From NCBI GenBank assembly GCA_965262315.1, contig CBDHFJ010000177.1, forward strand, positions 1 to 17,205: a stretch of 17,205 bases of DNA. Direction: 5' to 3'. The notes beneath the pieces were generated by a model. It saw only the letters and a program-made list of their open reading frames with translations. It searched no databases and had not been told where the DNA came from. The position numbers and the translations under genes were made by a program. Shown here in pieces: positions 1 to 6,456 of the stretch (within the stretch, counting starts at the first letter, position 1; each line of letters opens with the position of its first letter). Origin of the DNA: JBCCFK01 sp965262315. Its GTDB lineage: Bacteria; Actinomycetota; Acidimicrobiia; Acidimicrobiales; UBA8592.

Positions 1-2
1 TT

Positions 3-32
3 CGCGGCGCCGGCGTGATCCTGGGCGACTGA
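3..32 (+). CDS. Possible 3' end of an upstream gene
   Basis: One plus-strand frame reads RGAGVILGD and then TGA at 30-32. The stop lies 3 bases before the stop codon of the convergent antiporter gene, so the two genes would converge almost end to end. Nine residues are too few to assign a family. One other plus-strand frame stays open here, so this is only a plausible gene tail. Confidence 0.3.
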   Translation, partial: RGAGVILGD

Positions 33-35
33 GGT

Positions 36-1040
36 TCAGCCCGACCGGTCCTCGACGACGAGCGCGGGCACGGCCTCGTCGTCGTCCTCGTCGTCGTCCT
101 CGGCACCGATGCCGAGCACGGCCATACAGGTCAAGGTAGAGCGCCAACAGGATGATGCCGTCTCGCCGGTCGACGTAGAGCCCCCAGGCGGCGAGGACGA
201 ACGCGGTCAGCGCCACCGCCAGCATCAGCACCAGCCCCAGGCCGGTCAGGAGGTCGTCGCCGATGTCGCCGGGGCCGACGAGCCCCATGGCGCCACCCGA
301 CCGCCAACGAGTTGAAGATGTTGGAGCCGAAGAGGTTGCCCACGATCAGCTCGGTCTCGGAACGACGAGCGCAGGCCACGCAGGTCACGAGCTCCGGCAA
401 CGAGGTGCCCAGCGCCACCAGCGAGAACCCGATGAACCCGCCCGAGACGCCCCAGGCGTCGGCGACACCCGTGGCACCGATCACGACCAGCTGCGCACCG
501 GCGACCGTCCCGATCAGGCCGCCGAGGCTGCGGAGGATCTCACTGGCGGAGCTCGAGCGGCTCGTCGCCGTCGTCGTCCACCACGTCCTCGGCCAGACCC
601 TGGCGCACCAGATAGCCGACCACCGACACGAGCCCGACCGCGAGCACGATGCCCTCCCAGCGGACCCAGCTCGCCGTCGACCACGAATGCCGCGAAGACC
701 AACGACGGCCCCGATGGCCAGCGGGATCTCACGCCGGACCGTTGTTCGGCTGATGGTCATGCGGGTCACGAACGCCGCGGTCCCCAACACCAGCGTGAGG
801 TTGGCCACGTTGGAGCCGACGATGTTGCCGACGCCGAGATCCCGGTCGCCGCCACCGGCGGCGATGGCACTGACCAACATCTCCGGCGCCGAGGTCCCGA
901 AGCCCATCACCACCGCCCCGATGACCACCGGCGACATGTCGAGCAGGGTCGCCAGGCGGGCCGAGCCGAGCACGAAGTTGTCGGCGGCGTAGACCAGCAC
1001 GGCCAGGCCGACGAGCAAGAAGATCGAGGTCGAGGATCAT
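36..1040 (-). CDS. Calcium/sodium antiporter (CaCA family), broken by about six frameshifts
   Basis: Joining segments from three minus-strand frames gives a complete K+-independent Na+/Ca2+ exchanger of the YrbG/CaxA type, about 332 aa. Both alpha repeats are visible: GFGTSAPEML with VGNIVGSNVANLT (about 780-910) and ALGTSLPELVT with VGNLFGSNIFNS (about 310-410). These carry the ion-binding acidic and Asn residues of the inner membrane protein. Frame changes are needed near 1025, 695, 665, 545, 295 and 127, each equal to one extra base, so the start ATG (1038-1040) and stop (36-38) end up in the same frame again. Intact, the protein would have about 10 membrane segments, a central Asp-rich cytoplasmic loop and an Asp/Glu-rich C-terminal tail. 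It follows the LLM oxidoreductase gene on the same strand after about 43 bp. Family is sure; whether the breaks are real is not. Confidence 0.85.
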
Positions 1041-1083
1041 CGAGCCGACCAGTGTGCCGAGATCCGTGCCGTCGATCCGCGGA

Positions 1084-2146
1084 TCAGCCGAGCAGCGGGA
1101 ACACCTCGGTGGCGACCCGCTCGATCACGGCCTCTTTCTCGTCGAGCGGGGGAAGGATCACCAGCTGGTCGAGTCCGGCCTCGTCCAAGGCCGCGATGCG
1201 TGCCGCGAGCTCGTCGGCCGTGCCGACGAGGCAGGTTCGACGGATGAGGTCCTCGGTGACGAAGCGCTCCTCCTCGGGAATCACCCAGCAGTTGTGCCCG
1301 AGATGGATGCGCTGGTGGCGCCGTTCCTCGGGCACCTCGGCGAGCATCGCGGTGTAGTCGTCCCAGATGGGCTCGAGCCATGCCCCGGGACGCCGACCGA
1401 ACTGACTCCACTGTTCATAGGCGTAGTGCAGCGCGGCGATGGCGAACGCTCCGGTCTGCCGCTTGCATCGCTCACTGCCGGCCGACTCGCCCTCGTCGAG
1501 CACGAGCATCGTCGTCAGCGTGGCCACGGGGAAACTCGTTTCGGCCCCCGCCCGCACCCGCGGCGGTGATGCGATCCCGCAGCGCGGCGACCGCTGCCGG
1601 GTCGGGTGGCACGGACGTGATCAGCCCGTCGCCGAGGCGGCAAGCCAACGCCAACGCACGGGGACCGAAGGCCGACACGTACATGGGGATGGCCGGCTCG
1701 AAGCGCACGAAGCCGTGGTCGGGCATCAGGTGACGGATGGGTGCGGTGTCGCCCCGCCAGGCGAAGTCGACTTCCTCGCCCCGCAGCAGGGGGGTCAGCG
1801 TCTCGAGGTACTCCTCGAACTCCCCGATCCGCATCGGCTTGTGGCCCATCGTGCGCATGGCGGTGTTGCCGGTGCCGATGCCACAGAACACCCGCCCGGG
1901 CGCGAGCTGGTTGATCGTCGCGTGCGCCGCCGCGGTGACCGGCGCCGGTCGGATCGGCGCGACGGCGACACCTGTCCCGATCCGCATCGTGGTGGTGCGG
2001 TCGGCGGCCAGCGCCAACATGGCGTACACGTCGGACCAGATCATCTGGCTGTCCGCCATCCAACAGTGGGTGAACCCGAGCGCCTCGGCCCGGACGACGT
2101 GGTCCAGATCACTCGGTCGGGATGCAACACAGATGCCGAACTCCAT
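1084..2146 (-). CDS. LLM-class (probably F420-dependent) oxidoreductase, one frameshift
   Basis: The N-terminal part (2146 to about 1550) begins MEFGICVASRPSDLDHVV and has the luciferase-like TIM-barrel signature: ALGFTHCWMADSQ, then MRIGTGVAVAPIRPAPVTAA, then NQLAPGRVFCGIGTGNTAM. The C-terminal part lies in another minus frame (about 1550 to 1084, VATLTTMLVLDEGE to EVFPLLG). Joined, it is about 353 aa, a normal length for bacterial luciferase-like or Mer-like hydride-transfer enzymes. F420 rather than FMN is inferred from similarity to actinobacterial members; no residue I can see proves it. The single frame change, between about 1530 and 1560, is again one extra base. There is no Shine-Dalgarno sequence before ATG 2146. 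It is divergent from the phosphotransferase (67-bp gap) and upstream of the antiporter. Substrate unknown. Confidence 0.85.
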
Positions 2147-2165
2147 GGCGACGATCTTGGCAGCC

Positions 2166-2181
2166 CGACGCTTCCGCGTCG
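2166..2181. promoter_or_regulatory. Inverted repeat between divergent genes
   Basis: CGACGC and GCGTCG face each other across TTCC in the 67-bp gap between the divergent LLM oxidoreductase and phosphotransferase genes. It could be an operator serving both, but a 6-bp GC-rich repeat can arise by chance. Confidence 0.2.
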
Positions 2182-2213
2182 TCCGGGCCCGCGATGCGCG
2201 AACATCTCACGTC

Positions 2214-3299
2214 ATGGACATGCCCACGACTCTGAGCTCCGTTTCCGCCGACTGGTTGACCGACGTCCTCCGGGGTTCCGACGCGATCGACGCCTCGACC
2301 ACCGTCGCGGCGGCAGACGTCGCGGACATCGGCGAAGGAACCGGCATCTTCGGTGAGATCGGCCGGGCCCGCCTCACCTTCGCGGGCGGATCGGGCCCCG
2401 CCACCGTCATCGTGAAGATGCCGTGTGTCGAGCCCGAGAACCTCGCCGTGGCCCACGCGCTCGGCATCTACGAGCGCGAGATCCGCTTCTTCGAGGACGT
2501 GGCGCCGGTCACCAGACTCCGGATTCCGGCGTGCCACCTCGCGCACCTCGCCGACGACGGCGGATTCGTCCTGGTGCTCGAGGATCTCGCCGTCGACTAC
2601 GAGATGGGCGACCAGGTCGTCGGCGCCACCCTCGACCAGGCCAACAGCGTCGTCGACGCGCTCGTGGGGCTCCACGCCCGCTGGTGGGAGTCCGACGCAC
2701 TCGGCGCGCTGTCCTGGCTGCCGGTACCCGACGCACCCCAGTACATGGCGGCCGTCCCCGACATCTACCGGGCCGGGCTCCCCGTGCTGACCGCGGAGTG
2801 GACCGACCGGGTGCCGTCCACCTGCATCGACCTGGCCCAGGCACTCGACCCCAAGTTCGAGGCGCTGATGACCGCCACCGGCGGCAGCCCACAGACCTTC
2901 GCGCACGCCGACACCCGCCTCGACAACCTCTTCTTCCAGCGCGGCGGCGACGGCGTCGCCTTCATCGACTTCCAGCTCTCGTTGCGCGGCCGCGGCGTGA
3001 CCGACCTGGCGTACTTCATCGGGACCAGCGTGCAGCAGGACGTGGCCGCCGACAACTGGGAGACCCTCCTGCGCCGTTGGCACACCCAGCTCGTCGATAC
3101 CGGCGTCGACTACTCGTGGGACGACGCGGTGCGCCACTACCAGGAGTGCGCCCTGTACTACCTCGTCGGCGCGATGTCGCTCATCGGGACGTTCGACAGC
3201 GGCAACGAGCGCGGGGCCGCCATGACCACGGCCTACACCACCCGGATCTGCAACCACATCATCGACGCCGACTGTGGGACGGTGCTCGACCGACTCTGA
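2214..3299 (+). CDS. Phosphotransferase, APH / ecdysteroid-kinase-like fold
   Basis: The 361-aa protein shows the protein-kinase-like fold of APH/EcKinase enzymes: a beta-strand lysine (TVIVKM, K68) for ATP, the hinge-like segment FVLVLEDLA, the catalytic Brenner loop HADTRLDNLFF (H231, D233, N238) and the metal-binding Asp in FIDFQ (D252). These enzymes phosphorylate hydroxyl groups of small molecules. Similar genes in actinobacteria often sit beside P450 or lipid-catabolism genes, so a sterol, lipid or xenobiotic alcohol is a possible substrate (inference); antibiotic resistance is not indicated. The frame stays open upstream to 1737, but that part overlaps the opposite-strand LLM gene, so I start at ATG 2214 (ATG 2220 also possible). 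No clear ribosome-binding site precedes it. The P450 gene follows in the same direction after 95 bp. Confidence 0.86.
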   Translation: MDMPTTLSSVSADWLTDVLRGSDAIDASTTVAAADVADIGEGTGIFGEIGRARLTFAGGSGPATVIVKMPCVEPENLAVAHALGIYEREIRFFEDVAPVTRLRIPACHLAHLADDGGFVLVLEDLAVDYEMGDQVVGATLDQANSVVDALVGLHARWWESDALGALSWLPVPDAPQYMAAVPDIYRAGLPVLTAEWTDRVPSTCIDLAQALDPKFEALMTATGGSPQTFAHADTRLDNLFFQRGGDGVAFIDFQLSLRGRGVTDLAYFIGTSVQQDVAADNWETLLRRWHTQLVDTGVDYSWDDAVRHYQECALYYLVGAMSLIGTFDSGNERGAAMTTAYTTRICNHIIDADCGTVLDRL

Positions 3300-3312
3300 T
3301 CGACCACGCCGG

Positions 3313-3328
3313 CGGGACCTCGGTCCCG
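3313..3328 (+). terminator. Short perfect hairpin after the phosphotransferase
   Basis: CGGGACC and GGTCCCG form a perfect 7-bp inverted repeat around TC, starting 14 bp after the stop codon. No T-tract follows, so it may be a Rho-type or weak terminator. A two-base gap is tight for an RNA loop, so it could also be a DNA operator. Confidence 0.33.
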
Positions 3329-3342
3329 ATGCCGACCTGTAC

Positions 3343-3369
3343 GGGGTGATGTACGGTGTAAGTCACCCC
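3343..3369 (+). promoter_or_regulatory. Putative P450 promoter inside an inverted-repeat operator
   Basis: GGGGTGA (3343-3349) and TCACCCC (3363-3369) form a perfect inverted repeat with a 13-bp spacer. The spacer holds TACGGT (3352-3357), a TANNNT-type -10 box. A start near 3364 would leave a leader of about 30 nt with GAGG-type ribosome-binding motifs before ATG 3395. Arms flanking a -10 box are the usual layout of a TetR- or GntR-type repressor site. No regulator gene is adjacent, so the binding protein is unknown. Confidence 0.42.
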
Positions 3370-3394
3370 CAGCAGTGACTCGAGGGACGAGGCC

Positions 3395-4606
3395 ATGACC
3401 GACATCGACGAGTCGAAGCCCGCGTACCACCGCGACTTCGACCACTCCACCGCCGAGTGGGCCGCCACGGCCCCCGAGATCTGGGACGAGTACCGGCAGA
3501 GCTGTCCGGTCGCCCGCTCCGACGCGTTCGGTGGCACGTGGCTGCCGACCCGCCAGGAGGACATCTCGGCCATCGCCCACGACACCGAGAACTACACGTC
3601 GCAGGGCGTGGTGGTGTCGGTGTACCCGCCCGAGGTGCCCCGGCCGATGGGGTACGCACCCCCCATCACCTCCGACCCCCCGTTCCACTCGGTCGCCCGC
3701 CGCCTCCTGCTCCCGCCGTTCGCGCCGAAGCCCATCAAGGCCCTCGAGCCCTACACGCGGGACTACTGCAACCAACTGCTCGACGAGCTGCTCGACCAGG
3801 GTCCGGTGGTGGACGCGGCAGTCGGCTACGCCCAGCACATCCCGGTCCGGATCATCGCCAAGATGCTGGGCATCCCCGAGGAGGACGGCGACAAGTTCCG
3901 TACCTTCATCCACCGGATCCTCGAGACGCCGGGCGTCGAGGAGGAGATCGACTACGAGGAAACCCTCGATCACTACCTCGACGTCCAGATCGCGCAGCAT
4001 CGCGACAACCCGCGCGATCCCGATGACGACGGGGACCTGATCGACTACCTGATCAACGTGGAGATCGAGGGCCAGAAGCTGGTCGACGAACACGTTCGCG
4101 GCTCGATCGCCCTGCTGTTGATCGCCGGCATCGACACCACGTGGTCGGCCATCGGGGCCAGCATCTGGCACATGGCCCAGCACCCCGAGCATCGGGCCCA
4201 GCTGCGCGACGACCCGTCGATCTTCCCGTTCGCGATCGAGGAGATGCTCCGCTACTACGCGCCGGTCACCATGGCCCGCATCGCGGCCACCGACCACGAG
4301 CTGGGTGGCTGCCCGGTCAAGGAAGGCGACTGGCTGCTCCTGCCCTTCCCCGCCGGCAACCGCGACCCCGAGGCGTTCGAGAACGCCCACGAGGTGATCC
4401 TCGATCGCAAGCAGAACCGCCACGGCGCCTTCGGTCTCGGCATCCATCGCTGCCTCGGTTCGAACCTGGCCCGGCTGGAACTGAGCGTGGCGCTCGGGAC
4501 CTTCCTCGAGCGCATCCCGGAGTTCGAACTCGCCGACCCAGAGGGCGTACGGTGGTCGGCGGGCCAGATCCGCGGCCCACGAGAGCTGCCGATCCGGATC
4601 CTGTAG
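3395..4606 (+). CDS. Cytochrome P450 monooxygenase
   Basis: The 403-aa soluble class I P450 has every signature: I-helix AGIDTT (residues 244-249, oxygen-activating Asp247/Thr248), K-helix ExxR (E283/R286) and the heme loop FGLGIHRCLG (346-355) with ligand Cys353. SDPPFHSVARRLLLPPF (about 93-109) is the conserved C-helix region. There is no membrane anchor, as usual for bacterial P450s. It takes electrons from a ferredoxin, and one is encoded 10 bp downstream, so the pair is co-transcribed; no ferredoxin reductase is present here. GAGG motifs precede ATG 3395. Neighbouring phosphotransferase, LLM oxidoreductase and CoA-transferase genes suggest hydroxylation of a lipid, steroid or xenobiotic, but the CYP family and substrate cannot be read from the motifs. 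Confidence 0.97.
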   Translation: MTDIDESKPAYHRDFDHSTAEWAATAPEIWDEYRQSCPVARSDAFGGTWLPTRQEDISAIAHDTENYTSQGVVVSVYPPEVPRPMGYAPPITSDPPFHSVARRLLLPPFAPKPIKALEPYTRDYCNQLLDELLDQGPVVDAAVGYAQHIPVRIIAKMLGIPEEDGDKFRTFIHRILETPGVEEEIDYEETLDHYLDVQIAQHRDNPRDPDDDGDLIDYLINVEIEGQKLVDEHVRGSIALLLIAGIDTTWSAIGASIWHMAQHPEHRAQLRDDPSIFPFAIEEMLRYYAPVTMARIAATDHELGGCPVKEGDWLLLPFPAGNRDPEAFENAHEVILDRKQNRHGAFGLGIHRCLGSNLARLELSVALGTFLERIPEFELADPEGVRWSAGQIRGPRELPIRIL

Positions 4607-4616
4607 GGGGAACGCC

Positions 4617-4808
4617 ATGAAGATCACGTACAACCGCGAGGCATGCCAGGGGCACAACCGCTGCTACATGCTGGCCCCCGAGCTCTTCGATGTGGACGAC
4701 GAGGGCTACGCCATCCTCCTCGTCGAGGGCGATGTCCCCGCCGATCTCGAAGAGAAGGCGCAGCTCACCGTCGACAACTGCCCCGAGTTCGCGATCGAGC
4801 TCAGCTGA
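4617..4808 (+). CDS. 3Fe-4S ferredoxin, P450 partner
   Basis: The 63-aa protein starts MKITYNREACQGHNRCYMLA. Cluster ligands are Cys10, Cys16 and Cys55 (followed by Pro). His13 stands where a 4Fe-4S ferredoxin would have its second Cys, so a [3Fe-4S] cluster of the CxxHxxC...CP type is expected, as in P450-associated ferredoxins of mycobacteria and streptomycetes. The N-terminal half carries the typical APELFDVDDEGYA segment. It begins 10 bp after the P450 stop with a strong GGGGGA ribosome-binding site, so it is in the same operon and should be the direct electron donor to that P450. Confidence 0.94.
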   Translation: MKITYNREACQGHNRCYMLAPELFDVDDEGYAILLVEGDVPADLEEKAQLTVDNCPEFAIELS

Positions 4809-4818
4809 GCGTGGCGCG

Positions 4819-4834
4819 CCGGCCATCAGGCCGG
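4819..4834 (+). terminator. Hairpin after the ferredoxin
   Basis: CCGGCC and GGCCGG pair around the loop ATCA 10 bp after the ferredoxin stop codon. No T-tract follows. It is a likely 3' end of the P450-ferredoxin transcript, with only moderate support. Confidence 0.33.
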
Positions 4835-4882
4835 GATGCCCACGAGCTGTCGCGTCGACGTTCCTCCCGTGCCGAAGTTCGG

Positions 4883-4888
4883 TACCGT
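4883..4888 (+). promoter_or_regulatory. Putative -10 box for tatA
   Basis: TACCGT fits TANNNT and lies 31 bp before the tatA start. A transcript from about 4895 would include the ribosome-binding site GAAGGAG near 4905. No good -35 hexamer is visible. The same hexamer precedes the RNB ribonuclease gene at 7738. Confidence 0.33.
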
Positions 4889-4919
4889 GGAGTCATCCGA
4901 GTCGAAGGAGATCGACACC

Positions 4920-5099
4920 ATGGGAAGCCTCGGCTCCTCTGAACTCATCATCATCCTGGTGGTGCTGCTCGTCCTGTTCGGCGGCGCCAAGCTGCCCCAG
5001 CTGGCCCGTTCCCTGGGTCAGGCCCAGCGTGAGCTCAAGGAGGGCTTCAAGGAAGGCGCCGTCGACGAAGACGACTCCAAGGCCGACGACAAGGCCTGA
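4920..5099 (+). CDS. tatA: Sec-independent translocase subunit TatA
   Basis: TatA forms the protein-conducting assembly of the twin-arginine pathway, which exports folded proteins across the membrane. The 59-aa protein has a short polar N-terminus, one membrane helix (SELIIILVVLLVLFGG, about 7-22), the hinge with Leu-Pro (KLPQLARSLG) and an amphipathic helix (QAQRELKEGFKEG), then a short acidic/Lys tail. It matches TatA rather than TatB in length and in the FGGAKLP hinge. The start is ATG 4920 because GAAGGAG lies 8 nt upstream and the membrane helix begins right after it; an upstream in-frame ATG at 4836 would add a non-TatA leader. tatB and tatC are not in this window. Confidence 0.93.
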   Translation: MGSLGSSELIIILVVLLVLFGGAKLPQLARSLGQAQRELKEGFKEGAVDEDDSKADDKA

Positions 5100-5130
5100 G
5101 CCTGCGAAGGCCCGTGTGGGGGTCCGGGTG

Positions 5131-5823
5131 TCAGTAGGTGCGTCGGTAGTGGATGCCGGCGCGGGTGCGATCGACCTCGTCGATCAGGCAGGCGGCACGG
5201 AAGCAGTAGGCCAGCTTCTGCGCGGCGTCGCGACCGATGCCCGCGTGCTGGGCGATGTCGGCGGTGGTGAACGTCGCCGGCACCGACCCCGGCAGGAGCT
5301 GCACCAGATCGACCACGTCGGTGAACCGATGCACCTCGAGGACCTGCTCCAAGCGCCTGTCGACGGTGCGCCAGCCACCGCGTCCACGGCGCGCCTTGGG
5401 ATCTTCGACCTGGACCTTCACCACATCGGCCACCACCACGTCGAGCTCCAGATTCGGGTGGTCCAACAGGGTGGGGATGCTCACCAGCTCGTCGAACAGG
5501 GAGTACACCGACCCCTTCTTCGGCGACCGGCGGGCCGACACCCGGCCTCGATCCAGTCGGGTTCGGGCCGCGATCGGGTGCACGAGCAACATCCGGTGAT
5601 CGGACAGCAACCGGTCCAGCTTCGTCCCCATCGAGCCGAACGCTCCCGTCTGGATCTCGATCAGGAGCTCATCGGCCAGACCCTCGTTGCGGACGATGTC
5701 GACGACGAACCCATCCATCGCCACCTCGAACAGGTCTCCGGGCTCGGCGTACCTGCGCTTCAGGGCGGCGTGCAGTGACCCCTCGTTGAGGGTCCCGATG
5801 TGGGGTTCGGGGCCGACGACCAT
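5131..5823 (-). CDS. Conserved protein with nuclease-like core (resembles DUF8091)
   Basis: This 230-aa protein matches, from memory, a conserved family of unknown function: NEGSLHAALKRRYAEPGD (13-30), then VDIVRN (41-46), LLIEIQTGAFGSMGTKLDRLL (54-73), DHRMLLVHPIA (75-85), SPKKGSVYSLFDELVSIP (100-117) and HPNLELDVV (122-130). The pattern of Asp42, Glu56, Gln58 and Lys68 resembles a PD-(D/E)xK nuclease core; that is my inference, not a known activity. The C-terminus (about 183-217, TTADIAQHAGIGRDAAQKLA) looks like a winged helix that could bind DNA. It is downstream of the GNAT gene on the same strand (53-bp gap) and convergent with tatA. The ATG at 5823 has no obvious ribosome-binding site. 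Confidence 0.78.
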   Translation of the reverse strand: MVVGPEPHIGTLNEGSLHAALKRRYAEPGDLFEVAMDGFVVDIVRNEGLADELLIEIQTGAFGSMGTKLDRLLSDHRMLLVHPIAARTRLDRGRVSARRSPKKGSVYSLFDELVSIPTLLDHPNLELDVVVADVVKVQVEDPKARRGRGGWRTVDRRLEQVLEVHRFTDVVDLVQLLPGSVPATFTTADIAQHAGIGRDAAQKLAYCFRAACLIDEVDRTRAGIHYRRTY

Positions 5824-5876
5824 GGCCCGAGGTTGCTACACCCACGAGACCGATGAGCGGACCGCGGCCGAGCAGT

Positions 5877-6365
5877 TCAGTCCAGGAGCTTCTCGAAGTA
5901 GCGCACCACCGCACCGGGGCCGTGTTCGAGATCCTGGATCGGCTGCCACCCGTCGGCCTCGTGGAACGCGATCGACTGCGGGTTGGGGGGCTCGACGTTG
6001 ACCTCGCACAAGAGCCGATCTCGGCCCTGGGACGCAGCGTGATGGGCCAGCGTGGCGTAGAGCCGGCCTGCGAGCCCGAGGCGGCGATGGGTGTCCGCGA
6101 CGATGATGCGGTCGACGTAGCCGAAGTTGTCGTAGCGCTCGGACAACCAGCGGTAGTTCTTGCTCTGGTACCCGGCCCCCGGTGCAAAGGCCACGAGCAG
6201 GCCGCCCAGCGCACCGTCGTCGTCGACCACCCAGGCCTGGTCAGCGATCGCGAGAAGGTCGACCAGCGAGCCGGCATCGTGCGGGTTCACCGCGGGCACC
6301 GCCGCGTTGTTCATCGCCAGGATCGCGGCGTGGTCGGCCACCGTGGCCGGTCTGATCGGGAGCAT
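5877..6365 (-). CDS. GNAT-family N-acetyltransferase
   Basis: The protein (162 aa from this start) opens LPIRPATVADHAAIL, a typical GNAT first strand and helix. Motif A is YVDRIIVADTHRRLGLAGRL, where RRLGLA is the acetyl-CoA pyrophosphate loop. LLCEVNVEPPNPQSIAFHEADGW is the usual beta5/alpha4 segment with the conserved NPxSxxFHxxxGW pattern. Acceptor substrate unknown; it resembles the predicted acetyltransferase group COG3818. ATG 6374 would add three residues (MRR). I prefer ATG 6365 because a TACGAT box sits exactly 7 nt upstream of it, fitting leaderless initiation. It is divergent from the CoA-transferase and upstream of the nuclease-like gene, probably co-transcribed with it. Confidence 0.86.
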   Translation of the reverse strand: MLPIRPATVADHAAILAMNNAAVPAVNPHDAGSLVDLLAIADQAWVVDDDGALGGLLVAFAPGAGYQSKNYRWLSERYDNFGYVDRIIVADTHRRLGLAGRLYATLAHHAASQGRDRLLCEVNVEPPNPQSIAFHEADGWQPIQDLEHGPGAVVRYFEKLLD

Positions 6366-6372
6366 CCGGCGC

Positions 6373-6378
6373 ATCGTA
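6373..6378 (-). promoter_or_regulatory. -10 box of the GNAT gene, leaderless type
   Basis: Read on the minus strand the hexamer is TACGAT, followed by 7 nt and ATG at 6365. This matches TANNNT spacing for a transcript beginning at the start codon. It lies close to one copy of ATCTGACGGG (6384-6393), which recurs at the CoA-transferase start. Confidence 0.45.
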
Positions 6379-6434
6379 CTGACATCTGACGGGCAGCCCC
6401 ATCGACGGCTCGGATTCGTCCCGCGGTCGTCGCC

Positions 6435-6456
6435 TAATCTGACGGGGTGTCAGATT
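6435..6456 (+). promoter_or_regulatory. -10 box and operator palindrome covering the CoA-transferase start
   Basis: TAATCT (6435-6440) is followed by 6 nt and GTG 6447, a leaderless promoter. It overlaps a perfect palindrome with 8-bp arms, AATCTGAC (6436-6443) and GTCAGATT (6449-6456), separated by GGGGT. The start codon lies at the palindrome centre. A second half-site, ATCTGACGGG at 6384-6393, repeats 6437-6446 exactly and lies just upstream of the divergent GNAT gene. A dimeric repressor bound here would block both polymerase and the first codons. The regulator is not identifiable from the window. Confidence 0.6.

Noticed and set aside
60..105. GTC/TCG triplet run near the window start as a microsatellite or regulatory repeat
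   Set aside because: It encodes the Asp/Glu-rich C-terminal tail of the antiporter on the minus strand.
1737..2213. N-terminal extension of the phosphotransferase frame
   Set aside because: It overlaps the LLM oxidoreductase on the other strand and lacks similarity to the kinase fold, which begins after ATG 2214.
3233..4657. 474-aa minus-strand open frame opposite the P450
   Set aside because: It is antisense to the P450, a common shadow in GC-rich codon patterns. It has no recognisable domain and overlaps a gene with complete motifs.
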